The notes under the pieces are model-generated. The model searched no databases, was not told the origin of the DNA, and was given only the letters and a program-made list of their open reading frames with translations. The translations under genes were made by a program, and so were the position numbers. DNA of 64,000 nucleotides from Dama dama (lineage: Eukaryota; Chordata; Mammalia; Artiodactyla; Cervidae), in NCBI RefSeq assembly GCF_033118175.1, contig NC_083688.1, positions 7,647,001 through 7,711,000 on the forward strand, written 5' to 3'. Of the stretch, positions 1 through 10,945 are shown in pieces. Each line of letters opens with the position of its first letter. Positions within the stretch are counted from its first letter, which is position 1.

Positions 1-311
1 CAATTTTTTCTGCAACAAGGGATCCTTAGGGAAGACAGCTAGGAGCTTCTGTTCCTTTACAGTAGAATATCCCAGGAGCATGAAGGGGTAGAAAATACAC
101 AGACACACACACACACTGCCCTCAATCCACTAAGCACTTGTTAGACAGTTATTGTATGGCAAGTGCATGGCCAGACCAGGCACTGTGGAAATAAGTCTAT
201 GATTCATAAACCACTGGGCTATCCTGCAAACTCTGGTATTTCTACATTCATTCTATAGCTTCTAGTTCTCCTCTTGGACTCCTTGTGGACCCAAAATCTT
301 TGCTAGGACAA
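1..311. other. Single-copy flank
   Basis: No gene is seen. A short CA run lies near 101-116. The text around 135-190 (a 'caggcactgtggaaa'-like phrase) resembles an ancient MIR/L2-type repeat. The seven bases 305-311 (AGGACAA) are repeated at 3297-3303 and look like the target-site duplication of the BovB element that follows. Confidence 0.5.
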
Positions 312-620
312 TAAAAAGGCAAAAAGATAGGACACTGAAAAATGAACTCCCCAGATTGGTAGGTGCCCAACATGCTATTGGAGAGCAGTGGAGAAATAAC
401 TCCAGAAAGAATGAAGAGACAGAGCCAAAGCAAAAACAACACCCAATTGTGGATGTGACGGGTGATGCAAGTAAAGTCCAATGCTGTAAAGAGCAATATT
501 GTGAAGGAAACTGGAATGTTAGGTCCATGAATCAAGGCAAATTGGAAGTGGTCAAACAGGAGATGGCAAGAGTGAACATCAACATTCTAGCAATCAGCGA
601 ACTAAAATGGACGGAAAAGG

Positions 621-1094
621 GTGAATTTAACTCAGATGATCATTATAATTTACTACTGTGGGCAAGAATTCCTTAGAAGAAATGGAGTAGCCATCATAGT
701 CAACAAAAGAATTATAAATGCAGTACTTGGATGCAATCTCAAAAACGACAGAATGATCTCTGTTCATTTCCAAGGCAAACCATTCAGTATCACAGTAATC
801 CAAGTCTATGCCCCAACCAGTAATGCTGAAGAAGCTGAAGTTGAACTGTTCTATGAAGACCTACAAGACCATCTAGAACTAACACCCAAAAAAGATGTCC
901 TTTTCATTATAGGGAACTGGAATGCAAAAGTAGGAAGTCAAGAGATACCTGGAGTAACAGGCAAATTTGGCCTTGGAGTACAAAACGAAGCAGGTCAAAG
1001 GCTAACAGAATTTTGCCAAGAGAACACACTGGTCATAGCAAACACCCTCTTCCAGCAACACAAGAGAAGACCATCATCAGATGGTCAATACTGA
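621..1094 (+). pseudogene. BovB endonuclease-domain remnant
   Basis: This open stretch of 157 codons is the middle of the apurinic-type endonuclease (EEP fold) of the BovB polyprotein. The N-terminal part, with the 'NVRSMNQGKLEVVKQEM' region, lies in another frame at 356-676, so at least one frameshift separates them. The conserved GDWNAKVG-type block reads GNWNAKVG here, so the acidic catalytic Asp is replaced by Asn. The frame stops at 1092-1094 before the endonuclease is complete. The domain would normally nick target DNA for target-primed reverse transcription. This copy is inactive on two grounds: a missing catalytic residue and broken frames. Confidence 0.85.
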
Positions 1095-1501
1095 TTTCAA
1101 ACTGATTATATTCTTTGCAGCCAAAGATGGAGAAGCTCTATAGAGTCAGCAAAAACAAGACCGGGAGCTGACTGTGGCTCAGATCATGAACTCCTTATTG
1201 CCAAATTCAGACCTAAATTGAAGAAGGTAGGGAAAACCACTAGATCATTCAGGTATGACCTAAATCAAATCTCTTATGATTATACAGTGGATGTGACAAA
1301 TAGATTCAAGGGATTAGATCTGATAGAATGCTTGAAGAACTATGGACCAAGGTTCATGACATTGTACAGGAGGCAGGGATCAAGACCATCCTCAAGAAAA
1401 AGAAATGTAAAAAGGCAAAATGGTTGTCTGAATAGGCCTTAGAAATAGCTGAGAAAAGAAGAGAAGCTAAAGGCAAAGGAGAAAAGGAAAGATATACCCA
1501 T

Positions 1502-2760
1502 TTGAATGCAGAGTTCCAAAGAATAGCCAGGAGAGATAAGAAAGCCCTCCTCAGTGATCAGTGCAAAGAAATAGAGGAAAACAATAGAATGGGAAAGACT
1601 AGAGCTCTCTTCAAGAAAATTAGAAATCCCAAGGGAACATTTCATGCAAAGATGAGCACAATAAAGGACAGAAATGGTATGGCCCTAACAGAAGCAGAAG
1701 ATATTAAGAAGAGGTGGCAAGAATACACAGAACTATACAAAAAAGATCTTCACGACCCAGATAATCATGATGGTGTGATCACTTACCTAAAGCCAGACAT
1801 CCTGGAATGTGAAGTCAAGTGGGCCTTAGGAAGCATCACTACAAACAAAGCTAGTGGAGGCAATGGAATTCCAGTTGAGCTATTTCGAATCCTGAAAGAT
1901 GATGCTGTGAAAGTGCTGCACTCGATATGTCAGCAAATTTGGAAAACTCAGCAGTGGCCACAGGACTGGAAAAGGTCAGTTTTCATTCCAATCCCAAAGA
2001 AAGGCAATGACAAAGAATGGTCAAACTACCGCACAATTGCACTCATCTCACACGCTAGTAAAGTAATGCTCAAAATTCTCCAAGCGAGGCTTCAACAGTA
2101 AGTGACCCGTGAACTTCCAGATGTTTAGGCTGGTTTTAGAAAAGGCAGAGGAACCTGAGATCAAATTGCCAACATCTGTTAGATCATAGAAAAAGCAAGA
2201 GAATTCCAGAAAAACATCTACTTCTGCTTTATTGACTATGCCAAAGTCTTTGATCATGTGGATCACAACAAACTTTGGAAAATTCTGAAAGAGATGGGAA
2301 TACTAGACCACCTTATCTGCCTCCTGAGAAATCTGTATGCAGGTCAAGAAGCAACAGTTAGAACTGGACATGGAACAACAGACTGGTTCCAAATCGGAAA
2401 AGGAGTTCATCAAGGCTGTATATCATCGCCCTGCTTATTTAACTTAGATGCAGAGTACATCATGCAAGTGGCAGGCTGGATAAAGCACAAGCTGGAATCA
2501 AGATTGCCAGAAGAAATATCAATAACCTCAGATATGCAGATGACACCACCCTTATGGCAGAAAGCAAAGAAGAACTAAAGAGCTTCTTGATGAAAGTGAA
2601 AGAGGAGAGTGAAAAAGTTGGCCTAAACCTCAACATTCAGAAAACTAAGATCATTGCATCTGGTCCCATCACTTCATGGCAAATAGATGGGGAAACAGAA
2701 GCCCAATTTTCTTGGGCTCCAAAATCATTGCAGGTGATGACTGCAGCCATGAAATGAAAG
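1502..2760 (+). pseudogene. BovB reverse-transcriptase-domain remnant
   Basis: Two main open blocks carry the RT. Block 1502-2101 holds the N-terminal palm approach, including a 'NYRTIALISHASKVMLKILQ' stretch. From about 2210 a second block carries motif A (FIDYAKVFD) and motif B (GVHQGCISSPCLFNLD). The YADDTT catalytic box is encoded near 2530-2550 but is out of frame with part of the upstream block, and the frame ends near 2757. Stops at about 2100 and several indels separate the pieces. In an intact element this enzyme copies the LINE RNA, and in ruminants it is thought also to mobilise Bov SINEs. Here it is decayed. Confidence 0.85.
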
Positions 2761-3457
2761 ATGCTTTCTCCTTGGAGGAAAAGCTGTGACCAACCTAGAC
2801 AGCATTTAAAAATCAAAGACATTACTTTGCCAACAAATGTCCTTCTGGTCAAAGCTATGGTTTTCCAGTAGTCATGTATGGATGTGAGAGTTGAACTATA
2901 AAGAAAGCTGAGCATTGAAGAACTGATGCTTTTGAACTGTGGTGTTGAAGAAGATTCTTGAGAGTTCCTTGGCTGCAAGGAGTTCCAACCAGTTTATCCT
3001 AAAGGAAATCAGTCCTGAATATTCATCAGAAGGACTGATACTGAAGCTGAAACTCCAAAACTTTGGCCATCTGATGTGAAGAACTGACTCATTTGAAAAA
3101 GACCCTGATGCTGGGAAAGATTGAAAGTAGGAGGAGAAGGGGACGACAGAGGATGAGATGGTTGGATGGCATTACTGGCTTGATGGAAATGAGTTTGAGT
3201 AAACTCCAGGAGTTGGTGATGGACAGGGAGGCCTGGAGTGCTGCAGTCCATGGTGTTGCAAAGAGTCAGACACGACGGAGTGACTGAACTGAGCTGAGGA
3301 CAAGTGTCCTGAGTTTTGACTAAAAAATTGTGGTACAAGTGCAAGTCCAATTATTTAGCCTTACTGTATAAATAAATCAGGCATTTGTGAGGGTTTTGCA
3401 TGCATAAGGCATTTAGCAATGCTTTTCAAGCCTCTAGGAGAGTGACTGATGCTTTGT

Positions 3458-3716
3458 GTTGCCATTCAGTTGCTAAGTCGTGTCTGACTCTTTGTGACCC
3501 CATGGACAGCAGCATGCCAGTCTCCTCTGTCCTTCACTGTCTCCCAGAGTTTGCTGAAATTCATGTCCATTGAGTTGGTGATGTTATCTAACCATGTCAT
3601 GCTCTGCTGCCCCCTTCTCCTTTTGCCTTCAGTTTTTCCCAGCGTCAGGGTCTTTTCCAATGCATTGGCTTTCACATCAGGTAGCCAAAGTATTGGAGGT
3701 TCAGCCTGAGGCATAG
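3458..3716 (-). mobile_element. BovB 3'-end fragment, antisense
   Basis: Reverse complement of the last ~260 bp of BovB. Landmarks are 'cagttgctaagtcgtgtctg', 'accccatggacagcagcatg' and 'cccagcgtcagggtctttt'. This is a 5'-truncated insertion; divergence suggests an older copy. Confidence 0.85.
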
Positions 3717-4097
3717 TGGGCATTAATAAATACTAGTTTCCTCCTCCAGGATCTGTCCAAAGCCTCCCCACGGATCTCAAGTAGGTCAATCTTTTCTGAG
3801 AATTCCCAGCACCTCACAGGTATACTTTGCTTATAGCACTTATCACATGAAAGTGTTATAATTAGCAAACAGATCTGTCTTCCCTTCTATTTTAGGAGCT
3901 CCTTGGGAAATGAATTCATGCAAACATAGAGGCTGCATGGAAGAGATGAGTCCGCTTATTATTAGCAATGATTATCTTATTTGATTTTTGCAACCAGGGA
4001 AAAGACAGGAATCACCAAGTCTAGTTTACAGATGAGGAAACAGACTCAGAGAGGTTAAGTCACAAGCCTAAAGACACTCAGGTCAGAATTCAAGTCC
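3717..4097. other. Single-copy DNA with MIR-like stretch
   Basis: No gene is seen. Around 4025-4090 the text 'gatgaggaaacagactcaga' and 'gaggttaagtcacaagcc' has the look of an antisense MIR core. Confidence 0.5.
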
Positions 4098-4262
4098 ATT
4101 GTTGTTCAGTTATCAAGTCGTGTCCAACTGTTCGCAACCCCATGGACTGCAGCATGCCAAGCTTCCCTGTCCCTCACCCTCTTCCGGAGTTTACCCAAGG
4201 TCATGTCCATTGCGTCAGGGACGCCATCCAACCATCTCAGCCTCTGTCCCCCTCTTCTCCTT
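4098..4262 (-). mobile_element. BovB 3'-end fragment, antisense
   Basis: Matches the terminal ~165 bp of BovB in reverse orientation ('gttgttcagttatcaagtcg', 'ccatggactgcagcatgcc', 'ccatccaaccatctcagcc'). Confidence 0.85.
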
Positions 4263-5585
4263 CAGGCCCGTGTCTAACTCTAAACCCCCACCTCTGTCAC
4301 CCTCAGCACACCACCATGTCACGGGAAGTGGAGCACTTTCCAGGAGAGGGCCGAATCCTGTGGGGTTGTAGGGGACTCCGTAGTCCCAGAGAACCAAGGT
4401 TAGGGGTGTGTGGGTGCCAAGAGGGAACGGGGGAGGAGACGGGAGAGAGATGGGAAGGGCTTCGAGTGCCGGGCCTGGATGCAGGGAGCAGGCTGGAAAG
4501 GCCTGCCCGAGGGTCCCAGCGTTCCCCAGATCACACCGTGATCTCGCCTCCCAGTCACTGGTCGCCTGATGTCCACGTCCTCCCAGTCAGGACTGGGCCT
4601 GGAACGCAGGTCTCCTGACTCGCAGCCCTGAACTCACCTCCCCCAGCTTCCTCCCTGTCACAGCCTCCCTTTCAGGCTGTGGTGTTTGCTCAGAGCCCAA
4701 GCCCGGGGCAGAGAGCAGAGAAATATTTATTTATGTCACCGCCAGCCCTGCCTCCTGGAGGCCCCCAAGGGCCCCCTCACAGAGAAGTTCAGTTATATAA
4801 CCCCGAGTTGACACAGCAGGAAGGAGGAGGACATAAATTATAATTACTCATTTTTTTTGCAGTCTCGGATGCACTTCAGATAGCTTGACACTTTGGATAC
4901 CTCTCTTCTTCCTCATTGTACGGACCTGGGGCCTCCAGGGGGGCCTTGGTGGTTCTCAGTCAGCCGATTTTAGTCTCAATTCGGGTGAGCCTGGGGCTTT
5001 GAGGAGACCTTCCTAGAGGCTGGGGAAAGGAGAGAAATGAGATCTCAAAGGGCTGCTTTATTCCAAGCACTCTGCCAGGGGCTTTATATTCATAACCTCA
5101 TTTTTACCTCATGAAGAAGGTTCTGTTTATTACCTCCATTTTGCGGGACAGGGATGGATGCCCAGAAAGTTTAAGTAACTTCCCAAGGGGCATTCAGCAG
5201 AGCCAGGTCAGGAGCTCACAGCTCGCCTGGAATCTGTGACATGGGGATTCTGGAGAGATTAAAGTGTGCTAGCATCTGCCTATGCAGGAAATTCTTCCAT
5301 AGCTTAATCCCCAAACATCCCTCACATTCAGTCTCCACTCTGACCTTGCCTGGACACTCAGCTCCGCTGTGCTGGGACCCTCACAGCCCCACCCCGCTCA
5401 CTGCCCCACCCGCCTCCCCAGTCTCACACTTCCCTTTCTAAAGTGTTCGTCCTCATCCCCATCTCCCAGTCTTCATGCCCACTGTTCTTCCCAGCTACAG
5501 TGTCCCTCCTCCTTTCTCCACCTGACAAAATCCTAGCAAATTAATAATAATAATGCACCTTCATAGAGCAGAAGGTGTGGAGTGG
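4263..5585. other. Single-copy region, possible conserved noncoding block
   Basis: No gene is recognised. At about 4700-4870 an AT-rich core ('aaatatttatttatgtcacc', 'gacataaattataattac') sits in GC-rich flanks and shows no resemblance to a ruminant repeat, which is the look of a regulatory element. Around 5050-5215 the sequence resembles an old MIR/L2 element. Conservation could not be tested. Confidence 0.4.
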
Positions 5586-5589
5586 AGTG

Positions 5590-5720
5590 GTTAAAAGAAT
5601 GAAACTCCAGCTAGTTTCATCACTTTTGCTGGCTGTGTGACCTCAGGCAAGTTAGTTAACCTTTCTGGACTACAGTTTCTTCACCTGTAAGATATAGTGA
5701 TACCCAGTTGACCTGGAAGA
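5590..5720 (+). repeat. MIR-type ancient SINE, sense
   Basis: Contains 'tgtgacctcaggcaagttag' followed by 'cagtttcttcacctgtaaga', the hallmark MIR core (variable description, tissue-ubiquitous, pre-mammalian-radiation age). Confidence 0.75.
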
Positions 5721-5824
5721 AGGAGAAAAAGTGGGATGAAATGAAGTAAAAATAAATAAAAATGATAGAAGTAACTTCTTTGTAAATTTCTTAGAAAAGT
5801 TCTTGGCACAGAGAAAGTGATGAA

Positions 5825-5965
5825 ATGTTCACTCTAATGGTCAAGCCTTTGAAATGTGGAGCAGACCCTGAAGTCGGGTTGCTTGAGTTCACGTCCCACC
5901 TCGGTTGGTGACCTTAGACCAGTTAGTTAATCTCTCTGGGCCGTGGTTTCCTCTGTAAAAAAATT
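5825..5965 (+). repeat. MIR-type ancient SINE, sense
   Basis: Second MIR-like copy: 'ttgcttgagttcacgtccc', 'agttagttaatctctctggg', 'gtttcctctgtaaaa'. Confidence 0.7.
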
Positions 5966-6109
5966 TCAACAGCAACATGCTTTCCACTTACGGTGGATGA
6001 GACAGTCTATTAGACTTAAAGTACCCAGAGGATTTGGCACTTAGTGACAGGTAAATACGGGCGTTCAGATACAGATCTCAAAGCCCTTATTTAATTAAAC
6101 CCTTGTTTA

Positions 6110-6296
6110 GCTTCCCTGGTGGCTCAGATGGTAAAGAATCTGCCTTCCATGCAGGAGACCTGGGTTTGATCCCTAGGTTGGGAAGATCCCCTGGAGAATG
6201 GAATGGCAACCCACTCCAGTATTCCTGCCCAGAGAATTCCATGAACAAAGCAGTCCATGGGGTCGCAGAGTCAGACGCGACTGAGTGACTAACGCT
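6110..6296 (+). mobile_element. Bov-tA-type SINE, sense
   Basis: tRNA-Glu-like head ('agcttccctggtggctcaga', 'tggtaaagaatctgcc') followed by the BovA body ('ggcaacccactccagtattc') and the 'gagtcagacgcgactgagtg' 3' end. Confidence 0.92.
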
Positions 6297-7263
6297 TGTT
6301 TAATATGACCACATGGTGCCACTCAGCTTTTCCCTCTCTGAGCAGCTTGCCCTTTTCTCTTGTCCCCTGCTCAGCACCGTCTCCCCCACTGAGCTCCAGA
6401 GCATTCACGGCCCGTCTGTGTCTTAGCGTCACATTACTGGTGGCCACTTGTGGTGGGAAGGCTCAAGCCCTATGACCTGTGTTTGGTCCTTGCTGGATGC
6501 TTTGGTTCAGCCAACAGCTATTAAACCCCTGTGCTATGAGGGTGCACAGCATGGGAATTTGAAGTGATGCTTGGGTTAAAGTATCAGAAATGCCAGGAGG
6601 TGAGGAAAGAGTGCTCTGGCATATGCAAAGGTCCTGTGGCCACAATGGGACAGAGTTACAGGGCAGAACTCAAGACAGAGAGGAGACTGGAGGGGTCTGA
6701 AGAATACAGATCCTATACAGGGGCCTTGCTGATGATGGTAAATTCTAGTGTAAAGTAGACTTGAGGTTTTTAAAGATCGCTGCAGCTGCTGTGGAGGATT
6801 GCAGGGACCCAGAGCAGAGGTAGTCCTGGCCCACTGGGCAGCAATGGCAGCATCCAGGTGACAGAAGACAGAAGCCTGGACCCCAGCAGGGATAGGGATG
6901 CTGGAGGAGATTAGTAAGGAGGTGTGTATGAAATGAAGGTAAATCTGAAAGGGCTTGTTGATGGGGGTGGCAGACTGGTGACAGGTGATGACTTCAGTGG
7001 GTTTCTGGCTTCAGAGGCTCCGTGGATAGCAGTGACATTTCCTGCCATGGGGAACTCTGGAAGAGACCAGATTCTGTGAAGTGCTGGGGCATGACAAAGC
7101 CCAAGACACTGCCCAGGCCCTCAAGCGGGGGAAAGCAGACATATAATGATGATGATGATGATGATGGTGACCACAATGGCTAATTGAGTGCAGGATTTGG
7201 ACCCAGTGGTCCAACTCCAGAACCTCTGTTGTAACACCCTGCACGATACAGCCAACAGGCCAT
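6297..7263. other. Single-copy region with ATG/GAT microsatellite
   Basis: No gene is supported. A trinucleotide (ATG)n run occupies about 7146-7166. Short open frames here show no recognisable protein. Confidence 0.5.
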
Positions 7264-8224
7264 CATCTTCATTTTCCTTTTGTTTATTTTTTCCTCTTGG
7301 CTGCGCTGGGTCTTTGTTGCGGCACGTGGGCTTAGTTGCGCTGAAGCATGTGGGATTTTTTTTTAAATAATTAATTAATTTATTTATTTTAATTGGAGGA
7401 TAATTACTTTACAATACTATGATGGTTTTTGCCATACATCAACATGAATCAGCCACGGATGCACATGTGTCCCCCCATCCTGAACCTCCTTCCCACCTCC
7501 CTCCCCACCCCATCCCTCTGGGTTGTCCCAGAGCGCTGGCTTTGAGAGCCCTGCTTCATGCATCGAACTTGCACTGGTCATCTATTTTACACATGGTAAT
7601 ATACATGTTGCAATGCTGTTCTCTCAAATCATCCCACCCTTGCCTTCTCCTACAAAGTCCAAAAGTCTGTTCCTTACATCTGTGTTTCTTTTGCTGCCTT
7701 GCATATAGGATCGTCATTACCATCTATCTAAATTCCGTATATGCATATTAATATGCATATTAATATACAGTATTTGTCTTTCTCTTTCTGACTTACTTCA
7801 CTCTGTATAATAGGCTCTGGTTTCATCCACCTCATTAGAACTGACTCAAATGTGTTCCTTTATAGCTGAGTAACATTTCGTTGTGTATATGTACCACGAC
7901 TTCCTTATCCATGCATTTGTTGATGGACATCTGGGTTGCTTCCATGTCCTAGCTATTGTAAACCGTGCCGCAGTGAACACTGGAGTACATGTGTCTCTTT
8001 CAACTCTGGTTTCCTCGGTGTGTATGCCCAGAAGTGGGATTGCTGGGTCATATGGCAGTTCTATTCCCAGTTTTTTAAGGAATCTCCATACTGTTTTCCA
8101 TAGTGGTTGTACTAGTTTGCATTCGAGCATGTGGGATCTTAATTCCCAGATCAGGGATGGAACCCAAGTCCCCTGCATTGGGAGGTGGATTCTTGACCAC
8201 CAGGAAAGTCCCATCTTCATTTTC
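7264..8224 (-). mobile_element. CHR-type SINE, antisense, split by an L1
   Basis: The SINE lies in two pieces, about 7277-7356 ('ggctgcgctgggtctttgtt', 'gggcttagttgcgctgaag') and 8126-8211 ('atcttaattcccagatcagg', 'ggattcttgaccaccaggaa'). It is flanked by a 13-bp target-site duplication CATCTTCATTTTC at 7264-7276 and 8212-8224. An L1 sits inside it. Confidence 0.88.
7345..8137 (-). mobile_element. L1 3' end, antisense, nested in a SINE
   Basis: Antisense L1 insert (7357-8125) with its poly(T) at 7357-7364 and a 3' UTR in ruminant L1 style ('ttaattggaggataattac'). On the minus strand at about 7846-8125 it encodes the C-terminal part of L1 ORF2p ('GIELPYDPAIPLLGIHTEET' is the giveaway). It is flanked by a 12-bp target-site duplication AGCATGTGGGAT at 7345-7356 and 8126-8137, both lying within the host SINE, so the order of events is SINE first, L1 second. 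It is 5'-truncated and not active. Confidence 0.92.
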
Positions 8225-8703
8225 TAAGTGCCTACTAGGTGCTGAAGACTGTGCTAGGCACTGGGATGTCATCTCTGAACAACAAAGACCAGTGCCTGCT
8301 CTCACAGATCTTAGGGTCTGGAGGGTTGGATGGGTCACCAACAAGATAGTTTCTGCTGGTGGTGGATCTAGGAAGGTTAAAGAGCGTAAGTGAGACAATT
8401 CCTGGGGTTGGGGGATAGTGAGCATCTTAGAGTGATGACATTTAGACTGACACAATGGTAAAATCACACAGTCACACAGTTAATAGTTCAGAACCCCAGC
8501 AAGGATTGGGGGTGGGAATGAACAAACTGTATGAGGTAATTTTCTTTTTAACTGAAACATTTGACATAAGTGCTTGAAGGGTTGGAAGGTTTGGGCTTTG
8601 AAGTATAGATAGGAGTTCACCAGGCAGACAGGATTAAGAAGTCATTTTACAGAGAAGCATGAATATGAGCGGTGGCAAGTAATGCTATGGGATCTATGTG
8701 TGT
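8225..8703. other. Single-copy / ancient L2-like region
   Basis: No gene is seen. 8225-8330 ('gcctactaggtgctgaagac', 'tgtgctaggcactgggatg') resembles an ancient L2/MIR3-type repeat. Confidence 0.5.
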
Positions 8704-9000
8704 TATTGTCCAGTCACTCAGTTGTGACTGAGTGAACACATCAGGCTTCCCTGTCCATCACCAGCTCCCAGAGCTTGCTCAAATTCATGTTCATTGAGTC
8801 ACTGATGCCATCCAACCATCTCATCCTCTGTCGTCCCGTCCTCCTCCCACCTTCAATCTTTCCCAGCATTGGGACCTTTTCCAGTGAGTCAGCTCTTCGC
8901 ATCAGGTGGCCAAAGTATTGGAGCTTCAGCTTCAGCATCAGTCCTTCCAATGAATATTCAGGGTTGATTTCCTTTAGGATTGACTGGTTTGAGCTCCTTG
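8704..9000 (-). mobile_element. BovB 3'-end fragment, antisense
   Basis: Reverse BovB 3' end ('tgccatccaaccatctcatc', 'ggtggccaaagtattggagc'). Its truncated 5' end at about 8993-9011 forms an 11-bp fold-back (ACTGGTTTGAG 8983-8993 and its complement 9001-9011). Confidence 0.9.
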
Positions 9001-9157
9001 CTCAAACCAGTGTAGGACACAAGTATAGTTCATAAGCTCCGTGTGGGCACAAATGCCAGGCCTATATTGTTTCCTCATTGCCTCTAATGTTTAGCATATA
9101 GCAGACGATTAGTGAATATTTACTGAATGAATACATTCATGAAGAAACGAACAAATG

Positions 9158-9283
9158 GGGTCTCCCCTGGTGGTCCACTGGTTAGGACTCCACACTTTCA
9201 CTGCCAAGGTCCCAGATTCAATGCCTGGTTGGGGAACTAACAACCAATGTGGTATAGCCAGAAAAAGAAGAAAAAAAAAAAAG
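9158..9283 (+). mobile_element. CHR-type SINE, sense
   Basis: 'ctcccctggtggtccactgg', 'ttaggactccacactttcac', 'ggttggggaactaacaacc' followed by an A-rich tail at about 9262-9283. Confidence 0.88.
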
Positions 9284-9461
9284 AACAAATGAATAAGCTA
9301 ATGTGGGTAGGAGAGGCAGTGGAGAGAGGAGACAGGACAGAGTATAAATGTGTTGTTCAGTATATCATGCGCCACATACGTAATTTTAAATGTAACCACA
9401 TTAAAAAAGTAAAAAGAAACAGATTAAATTTTGGCAATATATTTTATTTGACCCAATATAT

Positions 9462-9663
9462 GCAAAGGGCCTGTGACTCATTGGGAAAGACTGAAGGCAA
9501 AAGGAGAAGGGGGTGACAGAGGGTGAGATGGTTAGAGAGCATCACCGACTCAATGGACATGAATTTGAGCACACTCCAAGAGACAGTGGAGGACAGAGGA
9601 GCCTGGCCTGCTGCAGTCCATGGGGTCCAAAGCGTGGGACACAACTTAGCGACTGAACAGCAG
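9462..9663 (+). mobile_element. BovB 3'-end fragment, sense
   Basis: Last ~200 bp of BovB ('gacagagggtgagatggtta', 'ggcctgctgcagtccatggg', 'cttagcgactgaacagcag'). Confidence 0.88.
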
Positions 9664-9999
9664 TAACAATCCCAATATTATCAAACATCTAATCAATTTT
9701 TTTAACTTACTAAGATAAGCAAGATATAAATTACTTAGCTCTTTTATTATGTTCTAGGTCTTTGAGGTCCCACAGGTATGTTACACATACAACACATCTC
9801 AATTCAGACCAGCCACATTTCAAGGATTCCATAGCCACCTGAAGCCAGTGGCTACCACATTTTTGAGTGCGAGTCTACATGCTAAGGGGTTTGAACTTCA
9901 TTCATCTTAGCTGGTGAGATGTCACTGAAGGTCTAGGCAGAGGTGACCAGGGTCAGATTTGTTTCTAGAAAGCTTGCTCTCTGGGGTGGCCGTAAAGCT

Positions 10000-10130
10000 G
10001 ATTTTTTTTTTTTTTTTCCTGATTGTACTATGTGGCATGTAGGATCTTAGTTCCTCGACCAAGGATCAAACCCATGCCCCCTGCATTGGAAGCAAAGAGT
10101 CTTAACCACTGGACTGCCAGGGAAGTCCCT
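10000..10130 (-). mobile_element. CHR-type SINE, antisense
   Basis: Poly(T) at 10001-10017, then 'gtaggatcttagttcctcga' and 'ccactggactgccagggaag' as the reverse head. Confidence 0.9.
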
Positions 10131-10290
10131 AGCTGATGGTTTTTTAGTGGAGTGGGCCCTGTCCAACCTGTCCGCTCTGAGTAGAAAGGTCACATTCAGG
10201 GCGTACCCCATTCCCCCGGCTGCGGTGTGACTGGGTGGAGCAGGCAGCCTGCTTCCAGCAGGAATCTCCCTCCTCTGGCTAACGTCAGGG

Positions 10291-10336
10291 CCAGAGCCCC
10301 CAGCCTACAATGCCCAGAGCCCCCAGCCTACAATGC
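10291..10336 (+). repeat. 23-bp perfect tandem duplication
   Basis: Two adjacent identical 23-bp units, 10291-10313 and 10314-10336, each starting CCAGAGCCCCC. Looks like a recent slippage or template-switch event. Confidence 0.9.
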
Positions 10337-10774
10337 TCCTCGGTGACTCTGAGCTCCTCTTTCAGGGGCGGGGCTCCCTGAGCAGCACGGGCTCTGCCAT
10401 GGTATGTGGGTAAACAGGCGCAGCCCTCCACAGTTCAGTGAGAAAATGAAGTGCCTACAGGCATGTTTTGCAGCAGCCCCGCCTGGCGGAGTTTCTTGCT
10501 GGCTCAAGAAATCAACACAGAGGCAAAAGCTGGCACGCTGGCCCTGCCCCCTTCCCCTGCTCTGCCCACCACCCCCGGGAGGACCCAGGTGCGCCTGGCA
10601 CACTCAACCCCTAACACACCTCTCACACCCTTCCCGGCTCTGCTCTCCTGCTCATTTTCGTATTTCCTTGGTCCCCAGACTCACACTGCCTTGCCATGTT
10701 CTGCACACCCTCCAAGCCTCTTCCACGTTCCCATTGACTCTTCAAAGATGGTGGGGTAGGTACCGGGAGGCCTC

Positions 10775-10945
10775 CTGGTTTGGGGAGTTGAAGCCTGGAT
10801 CCTTACCCTGCTCTGTGACTTTGGGCGAATTGCTTGAGCTCTCTGAGCCTCAGTTTCCTTGGGTCTCAAGCAGAATGGGTGTGATGAGGGGTGAAGGAGA
10901 TTATGAATGTGAAGCCCCAAGTACAGTGCTAGACACAGAGGCGGT
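10775..10945 (+). repeat. MIR-type ancient SINE, sense
   Basis: 'ctctgtgactttgggcgaat', 'ctctgagcctcagtttcctt' and a downstream 'aagtacagtgctagacac' are typical of MIR. Confidence 0.8.

Larger units (their letters stand above)
312..3296 (+). mobile_element. BovB (RTE-clade) LINE, sense, 5'-truncated
   Basis: A nearly continuous sense BovB. It holds an endonuclease region (about 480-1200), a linker, a reverse transcriptase region (about 1500-2760) and the typical 3' end with ACTGAACTGA-like tail at about 3280-3296. The frames are broken by many stops and indels, so it cannot encode a working protein. The 7-bp repeat AGGACAA at 305-311 and 3297-3303 fits a target-site duplication. A second long copy lies antisense at 43958-47270 and shows that this copy lacks the element's extreme 5' part. 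Family assignment rests on recognisable RTE protein motifs and remembered BovB sequence. Confidence 0.92.

Noticed and set aside
6110..6180. SINE heads as tRNA genes (here and at all Bov-tA/CHR copies)
   Set aside because: Acceptor and anticodon stems are disrupted and SINE bodies follow; only 55125-55196 is a proper tRNA.
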